Shown here: positions 45,409-53,440 of the stretch, in pieces
Layout of the letters: every line of letters starts with the position of its first letter
Position numbering within the stretch: position 1 is the first letter of the stretch
Assembly (NCBI RefSeq): GCF_001931485.1
Contig: NZ_MSDV01000017.1
Coordinates: 1 to 64,000, forward strand
Direction: 5' to 3'
Source: Burkholderia sp. SRS-W-2-2016
GTDB lineage: Bacteria; Pseudomonadota; Gammaproteobacteria; Burkholderiales; Burkholderiaceae
DNA length: 64,000 bases
The notes under the pieces: generated by a model
What the model was told of the DNA's origin: nothing
Database searches by the model: none
Seen by the model: the letters and a program-made list of their open reading frames with translations, nothing else
Translations under genes and position numbers: made by a program

Positions 45409-47214
45409 ATGAACGTCGAAATCCAGTTAAAGCGGCACGACTCGACAGACCTGGTTCTCGTCGCCCGTACAGATGAGCTTTCGGACAATGCCATCAAAGC
45501 GGTGCAGATCGAGGGAGTCGAACTGATCATTATCCGGCACGCAGACGACATTTCGATTTTTCACGGCCGTTGTCCGCATCAAGGCACATTGTTATCTGAG
45601 GGAACGATACAAGACGGCATTTTGACTTGCCGTGGGCACGGCTGGCAATTCGCTTGCCCGTCCGGCTGCAAGATCGGCGAAAGCGCTTTGCAACTGAAGC
45701 GATTCGACGTAATCGTCGATGACCGCGAAGTGAAAGTCGACCGGAGCGAGGTTTTCGCATGGAAAGCGCAACGGCAGCTTGAACCTTACGAGATCACATC
45801 ACAACCGCCCGCAATCTCCGTCCGGTCGCTCGCACAGCTTCCCGGTCCGAAGGGCATTCCGGTTTTGGGAAACATCCTCCAGATGGCACCCGAAAAACTT
45901 CATCTCGTTCTGGAACAGTGGTGCCGCAAGTTCGGTCCTGTGTACACATACAATCTGATGGGGCGCCCCTTCGTCGGGATTGCCGATCCGGTTCTCATCG
46001 GTCGGATTTTGCGCGAGCGGCCAGGGACCTACCGCCGCTGGGATGTGATCGAGACAGTTGCGCAGGAGTTGGGCATCAACGGTGTGTTTTCCACCGAAGG
46101 CGAGACCTGGCGAAGACAGCGTCAGCTTGTCGCCAAAGCACTGGACCCTGAGCATCTGCGCGCATTCTTCCCCACGCTATGTACGATGACCCGGCGATTG
46201 ATGCAACGTTGGGAGAAGGCGGCTCGCGAGCACGAGTCCGTCGATATTCAAAAGGACCTGATGCGCTATACCGTGGACGTGACGACGAACCTTGCGTTCG
46301 GATACGACATGGATACTTTGGAGAGCGAAGGAGAAGTGATCCAGCGCCATCTTGAAGTCGTTTTTCCGATGATCAACCGGCGCATCAATGCACCTTTTCC
46401 TTACTGGCATTACTTCAAACTACCGGCCGATAGAGAACTCAATCGTGCCTTGACTGTGGTTCAACAGCTGACGAGGGATCTCATCACCGCTAACCGGGCA
46501 CGTCTCGCACGACGGTCAGAATTCGACTCGCGTCCCGCAAATCTTCTGGAGGCGCTCCTAACGGCTCAACACGAAGGACAGAGGCCGCTAACGGACGACG
46601 AAGTCCTCGCCAATGTCTTTACGATTCTGCTGGCCGGCGAGGACACGACGGCAAACGCCATCGCGTGGGTTGCGTATTTCATGTCCTGTCGCCCTGAGAT
46701 ACAACGCAAGATGCAGGACGAAGTCGATTCCATCATCGGAACGCGGTCGATGCTCGAAGACATGGAGGAGGGCAACGCACTTGTGTATCTGGACGCGGTG
46801 ACCCACGAAGCCATGCGACTCAAATCTGTCGCTCCGGTTATTGGAGTCGAGCCGATCCACGACGTCGAGGTGGGCGGCATTGCTATTCCCAAGGGCACGG
46901 TGCTGGCGTTGTTAACTCGACAGGCAGGATTGCAGCAACGCGGCGGTTCGGCGGTCCAGGAATTCGATCCAGACCGTTGGCTTTCCCGCGCCAGCGCTGC
47001 CAGTCATCATCAGGCCGGATTCATGCCGTTTGGGTCTGGGCCTCGGCTTTGCCCGGGACGGAGTCTGGCTTTGATGGAGGTCCGATCGGCGGTCGCGATG
47101 TTGTGCCGCAACTTCAATATTTCGCTTGCCACTGATCCATCCGAGGTCGAAGAACGGTTCGCGTTTTCAATGATGCCGCGAAATTTGCGTGTCATTTTTA
47201 ATCGACGCATCTGA
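45409..47214 (+). CDS. Rieske [2Fe-2S] ferredoxin-cytochrome P450 fusion
   Basis: This 601-residue protein joins two redox modules. Residues 1-~115 are a Rieske domain with the cluster ligands C55-x-H57 (CPHQG) and C74-x2-H77 (CRGH). From ~145 (LPGPKGIPVLGNI) a full P450 follows, with the I-helix AGEDTT (409-414), ExxR (E467-R470), FDPDRW and the haem loop FGSGPRLCPG with ligand C548. The Rieske centre could pass electrons directly to the haem, replacing a separate ferredoxin; a reductase is not encoded nearby. The ATG at 45409 follows AAAGGAG. Substrate unknown. It is isolated within the accessory region. Confidence 0.92.
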   Translation: MNVEIQLKRHDSTDLVLVARTDELSDNAIKAVQIEGVELIIIRHADDISIFHGRCPHQGTLLSEGTIQDGILTCRGHGWQFACPSGCKIGESALQLKRFDVIVDDREVKVDRSEVFAWKAQRQLEPYEITSQPPAISVRSLAQLPGPKGIPVLGNILQMAPEKLHLVLEQWCRKFGPVYTYNLMGRPFVGIADPVLIGRILRERPGTYRRWDVIETVAQELGINGVFSTEGETWRRQRQLVAKALDPEHLRAFFPTLCTMTRRLMQRWEKAAREHESVDIQKDLMRYTVDVTTNLAFGYDMDTLESEGEVIQRHLEVVFPMINRRINAPFPYWHYFKLPADRELNRALTVVQQLTRDLITANRARLARRSEFDSRPANLLEALLTAQHEGQRPLTDDEVLANVFTILLAGEDTTANAIAWVAYFMSCRPEIQRKMQDEVDSIIGTRSMLEDMEEGNALVYLDAVTHEAMRLKSVAPVIGVEPIHDVEVGGIAIPKGTVLALLTRQAGLQQRGGSAVQEFDPDRWLSRASAASHHQAGFMPFGSGPRLCPGRSLALMEVRSAVAMLCRNFNISLATDPSEVEERFAFSMMPRNLRVIFNRRI

Positions 47215-48056
47215 TGTTCGCAAATCAGAGTGTGAAGATCGTTGGTAGATAGCTAGCAAGTCGTTGGCTCACCGCAATGTTACCGGTGGCTCAGGATCGC
47301 GTACTGTCCTCGCGCAGCGAAAGCTGTGATTCGAAGTGACGGGCGGTACATCAACGGCTGCAGAGCAACCCACAGGGGGCTTTGGCCGGCGATCGGCCCA
47401 ATGACCGCAATGGCCGGCAAACGGTATTTCCCCGTAAGCAAATAGCCGCTTATTAGTTACAGCCAGCCGCTGATCTATTGGCGATGGTGCAGGCACATGA
47501 CGCTTCGTGAAACCGTCAACACGCTCCTGTTTCCGACCCGACGCGGACGTTTGATGTCGGGCGTTGTTGGCAAAACCTCCCACTAATGAGAGAACGTTTG
47601 GTTTGTGGCATTAAACAAAGAAGCAATAGCGGCATTTCCAATCACACCACCGCTTCTCCGATATGCTTCTCGCATTGAGTCGATCGCCCCTCATTAACCA
47701 AACCAAAACCCCCACTTCCAAAAAACCCAATTCCCACCTGGGGCCAGGTGTCGCACTCTAATCGCCAGCCGAGCGGGACGAGGGAAAGAGGGGGAGAGGG
47801 GCGCGGCAAACGGAAGTGAAGAGGGAAAAGCGAAAGCGAGACAGTCGCACCGCGACGAACCCAACCCCGCCCCAATCCAAACCCTTCGCCCCGCAAAGAG
47901 TTGCCACCCAAAGACACTAGGCCAACCAAAAAAGGCAGCCAGCACGAAGCGCCGCAAGAGCGCCAGACCCAAGCCGCGCGCAAGGCAGTCAAGCGGCCAG
48001 GCAGCAAAGCCGCAAAGCATGAAGAACAGACAGTAAAGAAAGAACAGGAGACAACC
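47215..48056. other. long intergenic region ending in a T-depleted leader
   Basis: The left half (47215-47640) has no credible gene and looks like decayed sequence. From 47761 to 48120 I count 18 T in 360 bases on the plus strand, a strong strand asymmetry rich in A, C and G that runs into the start of the MFS gene. The frame is open through it and would encode a Lys/Ala/Gln-rich leader if an earlier start were used. Such C-rich, unstructured RNA can act as a Rho-loading site. Confidence 0.5.
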
Positions 48057-49484
48057 GTGTCAACAGCAACAGTGTCAACAGCACAAGCACAACCACCAGC
48101 AAAACCAAAAACAGTCAACTCCGGCGCCCGCCTGGACCGCCTCCCCATCACCCGCTTCCACTGGAACATCCTCGGCCTGATCGGCGCCGGCGCCTTCCTC
48201 GACGCCTTCGACATCTATTTGGCCAACGGCGTCCTCGCCTCGATGGTCAAAACCGGCTTCACCGACCTGCGCTTCGGCTCGTTCTTCATCTCCGCGACCT
48301 TCATGGGCATGATGATCGGCGCGGGCCTCTCCGGTTATCTCGGCGACCGCTTCGGCCGCCGCTATTCGTATCAGGCCAATCTCGCGATCTTCGGTATCGC
48401 GTCGCTCGTTGCGAGCTTCGCGCCGAACATCTACTGGCTGATCCTGCTGCGCTTCATCATGGGTGTCGGCCTCGGCGCCGAACTCGTCGTCGCCGCCGGC
48501 ACGCTGTGCGAATTCGTGCCGCCCGCGACGCGCGGCCGCTGGACCGCACTGCTCGCGCTGATCATCAACTCCGGTCTGCTCGGTGCAACCGCGATCGGCT
48601 ACTGGGTGATCCCGCATCTCGGCTGGCGCTATATGTTCGCGATCGCCGGCGTCGGCGCGCTCGTCGTGTGGTTTCTGCGTCATCGGATGCCGGAATCGCC
48701 GCGCTGGCTCGAAACCGTCGGCCGGCTCGAAGAGGCCGAAGCGACTGTCTCCGCGATCGAACGACAAGTCGAAGCGCGCGTCGGCAAGCTGCCGCCGGTC
48801 GCTCGCGTGGTCAGCCACGAAGTGCCGGCCGCGCCGTTCTCCGCGCTGTTCGCGCGCGGGATGATCGGCCGCACGCTGGTCGCCGCGCTGACCTGCATGG
48901 CGATCAACATGTCGCTGTATGGCTTCGTCGCGTGGTTGCCGACCTTCTTCGTCAAGGAAGGGCTGACGATCGTGCAGTCGCTCGGCTTCGTGCTGCTGAT
49001 GTCGTTCGGCGCGCCGGCCGGCGCGGTGGTCGGCTATCTGATCACGGACCGCATCGGTCGACGCAACGGCATCGTGCTGTTCTCGCTCGCCACCATCGTG
49101 CTCGGCTTCATCTACGTGCAGATGCGCGATCCCGTATCGATCGCAGCGGTGGGTTTCGCGCTCGTCACGGCCATCTACACGGTTTGCACGCTCGGCCTGT
49201 TCGGCTATATCCCCGAGCTGTTCCCGACCGCGCATCGCTTGCGCGGCACCGGCGTGGCCGGCACCTGCGGGCGCGCGGCATCGATGTCGACGCCGTACGT
49301 CGCGTTGCTGCTCTACACGCAGTTCGGCGTGACGGGCGTGCTGACGATGGTCGGCGGCGTGCTGCTGTTGCTGAGCATCGCGATCCTCGCGCTGCGGATC
49401 GAAACCAGTCAGCAGACGCTGGAGGAAATTTCGCCCGACACCGATTTGCTGCCGCAAGCGGAACTGGTCCAGAAGTCGGCCTGA
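48057..49484 (+). CDS. MFS transporter (sugar/acid:H+ symporter type)
   Basis: The GTG at 48057 is chosen because CAGGAGAC lies 7 bases upstream. An ATG at 47901 would add 52 Lys/Ala-rich residues. The 475-residue product has 12 hydrophobic helices, the MFS motif GYLGDRFGRR after helix 2, LRFIMGVGLGAELVVA in helix 4, RGRWTALLAL, PESPRWL before the central loop and the repeat motif ITDRIGRRNG. These marks fit the sugar porter and aromatic acid:H+ symporter families. It is followed by a LysR gene that probably controls it. Substrate unknown. Confidence 0.88.
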   Translation: MSTATVSTAQAQPPAKPKTVNSGARLDRLPITRFHWNILGLIGAGAFLDAFDIYLANGVLASMVKTGFTDLRFGSFFISATFMGMMIGAGLSGYLGDRFGRRYSYQANLAIFGIASLVASFAPNIYWLILLRFIMGVGLGAELVVAAGTLCEFVPPATRGRWTALLALIINSGLLGATAIGYWVIPHLGWRYMFAIAGVGALVVWFLRHRMPESPRWLETVGRLEEAEATVSAIERQVEARVGKLPPVARVVSHEVPAAPFSALFARGMIGRTLVAALTCMAINMSLYGFVAWLPTFFVKEGLTIVQSLGFVLLMSFGAPAGAVVGYLITDRIGRRNGIVLFSLATIVLGFIYVQMRDPVSIAAVGFALVTAIYTVCTLGLFGYIPELFPTAHRLRGTGVAGTCGRAASMSTPYVALLLYTQFGVTGVLTMVGGVLLLLSIAILALRIETSQQTLEEISPDTDLLPQAELVQKSA

Positions 49485-49511
49485 TTCGCCCGATCCACTC
49501 AGGGCGGTTAA

Positions 49512-49554
49512 GATGAAAGTTTGTTCCGCACACGCTTCGCGAACAGCTTTCATC
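49512..49554. promoter_or_regulatory. imperfect palindrome directly before a LysR start
   Basis: GATGAAAG (49512-49519) and CTTTCATC (49547-49554) are perfect inverted repeats, extended inward by TTGTTC and GAACA. The element ends at the ATG at 49555. It could be an autoregulatory operator or a hairpin hiding the start codon. It also explains why an alternative ATG at 49513 should not be the start. Confidence 0.45.
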
Positions 49555-50466
49555 ATGCACTTCGATTTCGTCGATCTTCGTCTGCTCCTCAATATCGCCG
49601 ACACCAGCAATCTCGCGCGTGCGGCGGAGCGTTCGCATCTGTCCGCGCCCGCCGCCAGCAATCGCGTGAAAAACCTCGAGGAGCAGCTCGGCTTCAAGCT
49701 GCTCTACCGCAACAGCCAGGGCGTGACGCTGACGCCCGCCGGCGAGGCGTTCGTGCACCACTCGCGGCTCGTGCTCGAACGCGTCGAGCATCTGGCCGGC
49801 GACATGCAGGAGTACGGCGAGGGCATCAAGGGCCACGTGCGCATCTGGGCCAACACCACCGCGATCAGCGAGTTCATGCCGGCGGTGCTGAGCCGTTTTC
49901 TGCGCGATCACCCGGACGTCAACATCGATCTGCGCGAGGTGCTGAGCGGCGAGATCGTCAAGGGCGTCGCCGACAGCGCGACCGATATCGGCATCGTCGC
50001 GGGCAACGTGCATGCGGAGCATCTGGAAATGCTGCCGTATCGCGACGACCGGCTGGTGCTCGTCACATCGTTCGATCATCCGTTCGCGAAGCTCGCATCG
50101 GTCGATTTCTCGCAACTGCTCGACGCGAACTTCGTCAGTCTGCCGACTTCGAGCGCGATCCACGCGTTCATCACCAGCGCCGCCGATGGCCTCGGCGCGC
50201 GTCTCAAACTGCGCATCCAGGTCGGCAACTTCGAGGCCGCGTGCCGGATGATCGAAGCGGGCGTCGGGATCGGCATCGTGCCGGAATCGGTTGCGCTGCG
50301 GCATCGGCGTACGATGCAGATCGCGCTCGTCGGTCTGAACGATCCGTGGGCCGAACGCAAGCTGAAGATCTGCGTGCGCAGTCTGAAGGATTTGCCGCCG
50401 TTCGCGCGGGTGCTGGTCGACCGGCTGATGACGGCGGCGGATGGGGACGGGATGGCGCAGGCGTGA
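49555..50466 (+). CDS. LysR-family transcriptional regulator
   Basis: A 303-residue LysR protein with N-terminal winged helix (FVDLRLLLNIADTSNLARAA, AASNRVKNLEEQLG) and a ligand-binding domain. It is closely related to the regulator at 13778-14680, including MHFD at the start and GVTLT-PGE. The frame opens at 49513, but M at 49555 matches the paralogue. It lies 70 bases downstream of the MFS gene on the same strand, the likely target. Confidence 0.9.
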   Translation: MHFDFVDLRLLLNIADTSNLARAAERSHLSAPAASNRVKNLEEQLGFKLLYRNSQGVTLTPAGEAFVHHSRLVLERVEHLAGDMQEYGEGIKGHVRIWANTTAISEFMPAVLSRFLRDHPDVNIDLREVLSGEIVKGVADSATDIGIVAGNVHAEHLEMLPYRDDRLVLVTSFDHPFAKLASVDFSQLLDANFVSLPTSSAIHAFITSAADGLGARLKLRIQVGNFEAACRMIEAGVGIGIVPESVALRHRRTMQIALVGLNDPWAERKLKICVRSLKDLPPFARVLVDRLMTAADGDGMAQA

Positions 50467-50653
50467 AGCGATGCCAGCGGCCTACAGATACGGATAACTA
50501 GCGCGGGCCGTAAAGGTCAGTTGTAGCGAACGCGGTGGAAGAGCCGTTTGCGCTCGCCTAAACTCAAGGCTTCACGTTCACGTTCTTCAGCGCTGCGGGC
50601 GGCCGGTCGGCGGAGCAGGTTCCGCGCCTGGCAGCCGGCGCGCTGCGACCATC

Positions 50654-50908
50654 ATGAAGCCTTCCAGACAGTGGTTCCTCGTGGCGGCATTGTGCGGCTT
50701 CGCCGCCGCGCAGCCGGTGCTGGCCGCAGCCGATGCATCGCCTGAAACAGCCGGTTCGGCACCGTCCACGCTATCGGCGCAATGCGACTCCGTCAGCTTC
50801 GCGACGGGCACGCGTCAAAACCGCGCCGCATGCCGGCGAATTTTCGCGCGACAGATACGTCCGACCGTGCAGACCTCGCCGCAAACGGCAGCGGACTTCG
50901 GCTCATAA
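50654..50908 (+). CDS. small putative secreted protein
   Basis: An 84-residue frame starts MKPSRQWFLVAALCGFAAA and has a good signal peptide with predicted cleavage after PVLAA (about 25). The mature part has two cysteines and no known motif. There is no strong ribosome-binding site. It may be a real small periplasmic protein or chance. Confidence 0.4.
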   Translation: MKPSRQWFLVAALCGFAAAQPVLAAADASPETAGSAPSTLSAQCDSVSFATGTRQNRAACRRIFARQIRPTVQTSPQTAADFGS

Positions 50909-51011
50909 CATTCGGCTCGAATCACCGAAGTTTCACTTCACGGCATCCGAACGAACCCGGCAACCCCGGGCGAGCGCGGGGTTTTCGCCGTGAAGCCGCG
51001 AAGCCGCGACC

Positions 51012-52115
51012 TCACACCTCGCTCGCCTCGACCGCCCGCGACGTCAGGCTGCTCTGCCTGACCACCAGCTGAAACCCGACGTCGACCACCTGCGGCTCCA
51101 GCTCGCGGTCGGCACCGCCTGAAACATCCGCATCGCCCTGCGTTTCCAGCCGCCGCAACAACTCCTGCGCGATCCGCAAGCCGATCGTCGCCGCGTGCGG
51201 CTGGATCGTCGTCAGCGGCGGCACGCAGACCTCGCTGAACGGCAGGTCGCCGAAGCCGGTCACCGCCAGTTGCTCGGGCACGCGGATGCCGCGCCGCTGC
51301 GCTTCGAACAGCACGCCCAGCGCCATCACATCGTTCGAGCAGGCAATCGCCTGCAAGTCGGGCATTGCGTCGAGCGCGGCGCCGAGCACGTCGCTGCCGC
51401 TGGTCGGCGACGCACTGCTGGGCAACTCGATCACGAACACGTCGACGCCTTTCTTCGCGAGCCAGTCGCGCAGGCCGTCGCAGCGTTGCCGCGCGCGCAA
51501 GTCGCTCGTCATCCGTGCGCCGGCGAACGCGATCCGCCGTGCGCCCAGTTCATATAAATGCTCGGCCAGCGCCTCGCCGACCGCGCGATGCGAAAAGCCC
51601 ACCTGCAGATCGAACGGTTCGCCGCCGAGCTCCCACATCTCGGCGACCGGCGCGCGCGCCTGGCGCAGCAGCGTGCGGGTCGCGTCGTCGTGGCGGCAGC
51701 CGGTCACGACCAGCGCGGTCGGCGACCACGACAGGAACGTGCGTACGAGGCTGGTTTCGCGTTCGGCGTCGTAATCGCTCGCGCCGAGCAGTAACTGGTA
51801 GCCGTGGCGGTCGAATTCCTTCTGCATCGCCGCGACGGTCGCCGCAAAGAACGCGTTGCTCAGCGACGGCACGACCACGCCGATCGCGCGGGTGCGCGCC
51901 GCGGCGAGGCTGCCGGCGAGCAGGTTCGGCACGTAGCCGAGCACTTCGATCGCCTGTTTGATGCGCGGCGCGATGCGCGGCGAGACCGCGTCGGGATTGC
52001 GCAGGAACAGCGACACGGAGCTGGCGGACACGCGCGCGCGGGCGGCGACGTCGTCCATCGTCACGCGGTTGGTGCCGCGGCGGATGCGGGTGGGAGCTTT
52101 GCTGGTCTGGGACAT
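51012..52115 (-). CDS. LacI-family repressor of the sulfoquinovose cluster
   Basis: The 367-residue protein has an N-terminal LacI helix-turn-helix (about 20-65: VTMDDVAARARVSASSVS, then hinge YVPNLLAGSL) and a periplasmic-binding-like effector domain with TGFGDLPFSEVCVPPLTTI near the C-terminus. It is divergent from the lactonase gene. The intervening region has LacI-type palindromes, and a third one precedes the transporter, so it is the likely local repressor. The inducer is probably SQ or a derivative. Confidence 0.9.
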   Translation of the reverse strand: MSQTSKAPTRIRRGTNRVTMDDVAARARVSASSVSLFLRNPDAVSPRIAPRIKQAIEVLGYVPNLLAGSLAAARTRAIGVVVPSLSNAFFAATVAAMQKEFDRHGYQLLLGASDYDAERETSLVRTFLSWSPTALVVTGCRHDDATRTLLRQARAPVAEMWELGGEPFDLQVGFSHRAVGEALAEHLYELGARRIAFAGARMTSDLRARQRCDGLRDWLAKKGVDVFVIELPSSASPTSGSDVLGAALDAMPDLQAIACSNDVMALGVLFEAQRRGIRVPEQLAVTGFGDLPFSEVCVPPLTTIQPHAATIGLRIAQELLRRLETQGDADVSGGADRELEPQVVDVGFQLVVRQSSLTSRAVEASEV

Positions 52116-52226
52116 TCGGCCACATTTCGAAAGAGCCGCCAGTGCCGCGCGGCGCGATTTGTCATTCTAAACCTGCAGCGCAACGAATTATCCGATCGGG
52201 GATAACCCTGGTGGCCCTGTCCAGAA

Positions 52227-52256
52227 TCGTAGCGCTATTATTTCGCAGCGCTGCGA
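52227..52256. promoter_or_regulatory. paired LacI-type operators between repressor and lactonase
   Basis: TCGCAGCGCTGCGA (52243-52256) is a perfect 14-bp palindrome. Sixteen bp upstream, centre to centre, TCGTAGCGCTATTA (52227-52240) matches its left half and core. Both share the AGCGCT core with the site at 53352. They lie in the divergent promoter region and fit LacI-family operators. Confidence 0.75.
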
Positions 52257-52341
52257 TTTTTGCCAGAAGACAAAAAATCGCAGCAGTCGCCGCCGTTTTC
52301 TCGCCTGTTCGCGAGACCTTTTTGTCCCGCCCGATCCGATC

Positions 52342-53283
52342 ATGACCGCTGAATCCCAGTCCACCGAGTTTCACTGCGTGCTGGACGCCCGCGCCCAACT
52401 GGGCGAATGTCCGCGCTGGGATGAGCGCGAGCGCGTGCTGTACTGGGTCGATATTCTCGAACCGGCGCTGCATCGTTTCGATCCGGCGAGCGGCGCGACG
52501 ACGACATTCGCGTTGCCCGAACATATCGGCTGCTTTTCGCTGCGCGAGGGTGAGGGCGGCGGTTTTATCGCCGGTCTGCGCTCGGGCGTCTGGACGCTCG
52601 ACAGCGAAGCGAGGCCGCTGACGATGCTCGCGGCCAACCCCGAAAACCCGCAAACCAGCCGCTTCAACGACGGCCGTTGCGACGCGGCCGGCCGTTTCTT
52701 CGCGGGCACGATCGACGAACCGAAAGCGGGCGGCCACGCGCATCTGTATCGCCTGAACACGAACGTCGCCACACAAGCGACCGAGACGAACTCAGCAAGC
52801 GCCACGCTCACCCCCCTGAGCGCCGGCCTGATGACCTCGAACGGCCTCGCCTTCAGCCCCGACAGCCGCTGGCTCTACCACTCGGACACCCCGCGCTTCA
52901 CCGTCTACCGCTCGGCCTACGACGCCGCGACCGGCGCATGCGGCGAGCGCGAAACCTGGATCACCGTCGAGCCGACGCCGCAGGATCGCGGCCGCCCGGA
53001 CGGCGCCGCGGTCGACGCCGACGGCTACTACTGGAGCGCGTTCTACGAAGGCGGCCGGGTGGTGCGCTTCACGCCGGACGGCGCGATCGACGCGGTCTAC
53101 CCGCTGCCGGTCACCTGCCCGACGATGTGCGCGTTCGGCGGCCCCGACCTGCGCACGCTGTATGTGACGAGCGCCCGCGCGGGCCGTCCCGCCGACGAAC
53201 TCGCACGCGAGCCGCTGGCCGGCGGTCTCTTTGCGCTGCGAACCGCGGTGCCGGGCCGTGTCGAGCCGCGCTGGCGCGGCTGA
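52342..53283 (+). CDS. SMP-30/gluconolactonase family, probable sulfogluconolactonase
   Basis: A 313-residue six-bladed beta-propeller of the SMP-30/LRE family: LGECPRWDERERVLYWVDI, then SRFNDGRCDAAGRFFAGTI, TSNGLAFSPDSRWLYHSDT and RPDGAAVDADGYYWSAFY. The metal ligands E, N and D lie in these segments. In the sulfo-ED pathway this enzyme hydrolyses 6-deoxy-6-sulfogluconolactone to sulfogluconate. The specific assignment rests on the neighbouring sulfoquinovosidase and sulfo-ED enzymes. Confidence 0.88.
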   Translation: MTAESQSTEFHCVLDARAQLGECPRWDERERVLYWVDILEPALHRFDPASGATTTFALPEHIGCFSLREGEGGGFIAGLRSGVWTLDSEARPLTMLAANPENPQTSRFNDGRCDAAGRFFAGTIDEPKAGGHAHLYRLNTNVATQATETNSASATLTPLSAGLMTSNGLAFSPDSRWLYHSDTPRFTVYRSAYDAATGACGERETWITVEPTPQDRGRPDGAAVDADGYYWSAFYEGGRVVRFTPDGAIDAVYPLPVTCPTMCAFGGPDLRTLYVTSARAGRPADELAREPLAGGLFALRTAVPGRVEPRWRG

Positions 53284-53351
53284 TCGACCGAATTCCATTG
53301 AAGTCCACCGAAGTTTTTTGCAGCAAGCAGTCGAATTTTTTTGCCTGAAAA

Positions 53352-53365
53352 TCGTAGCGCTGCGA
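53352..53365. promoter_or_regulatory. LacI-type operator upstream of the symporter
   Basis: TCGTAGCGCTGCGA is a near-perfect palindrome, one mismatch, identical in core to the two sites at 52227-52256. It lies between the lactonase stop and the transporter start, about 90 bases before the latter. It suggests a second promoter under the same repressor. Confidence 0.7.
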
Positions 53366-53440
53366 AAATGACGCCCGGCCGCGACCGTGCCGACCGGAGC
53401 GCGCCTGCCTTAACCTCAGAACAGCATCGAGGAGACGATC

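Noticed and set aside
47269..47583. 104-codon minus-strand frame
   Set aside because: It resembles translated intergenic debris, with no start signal and no family match. Treated as decayed sequence.
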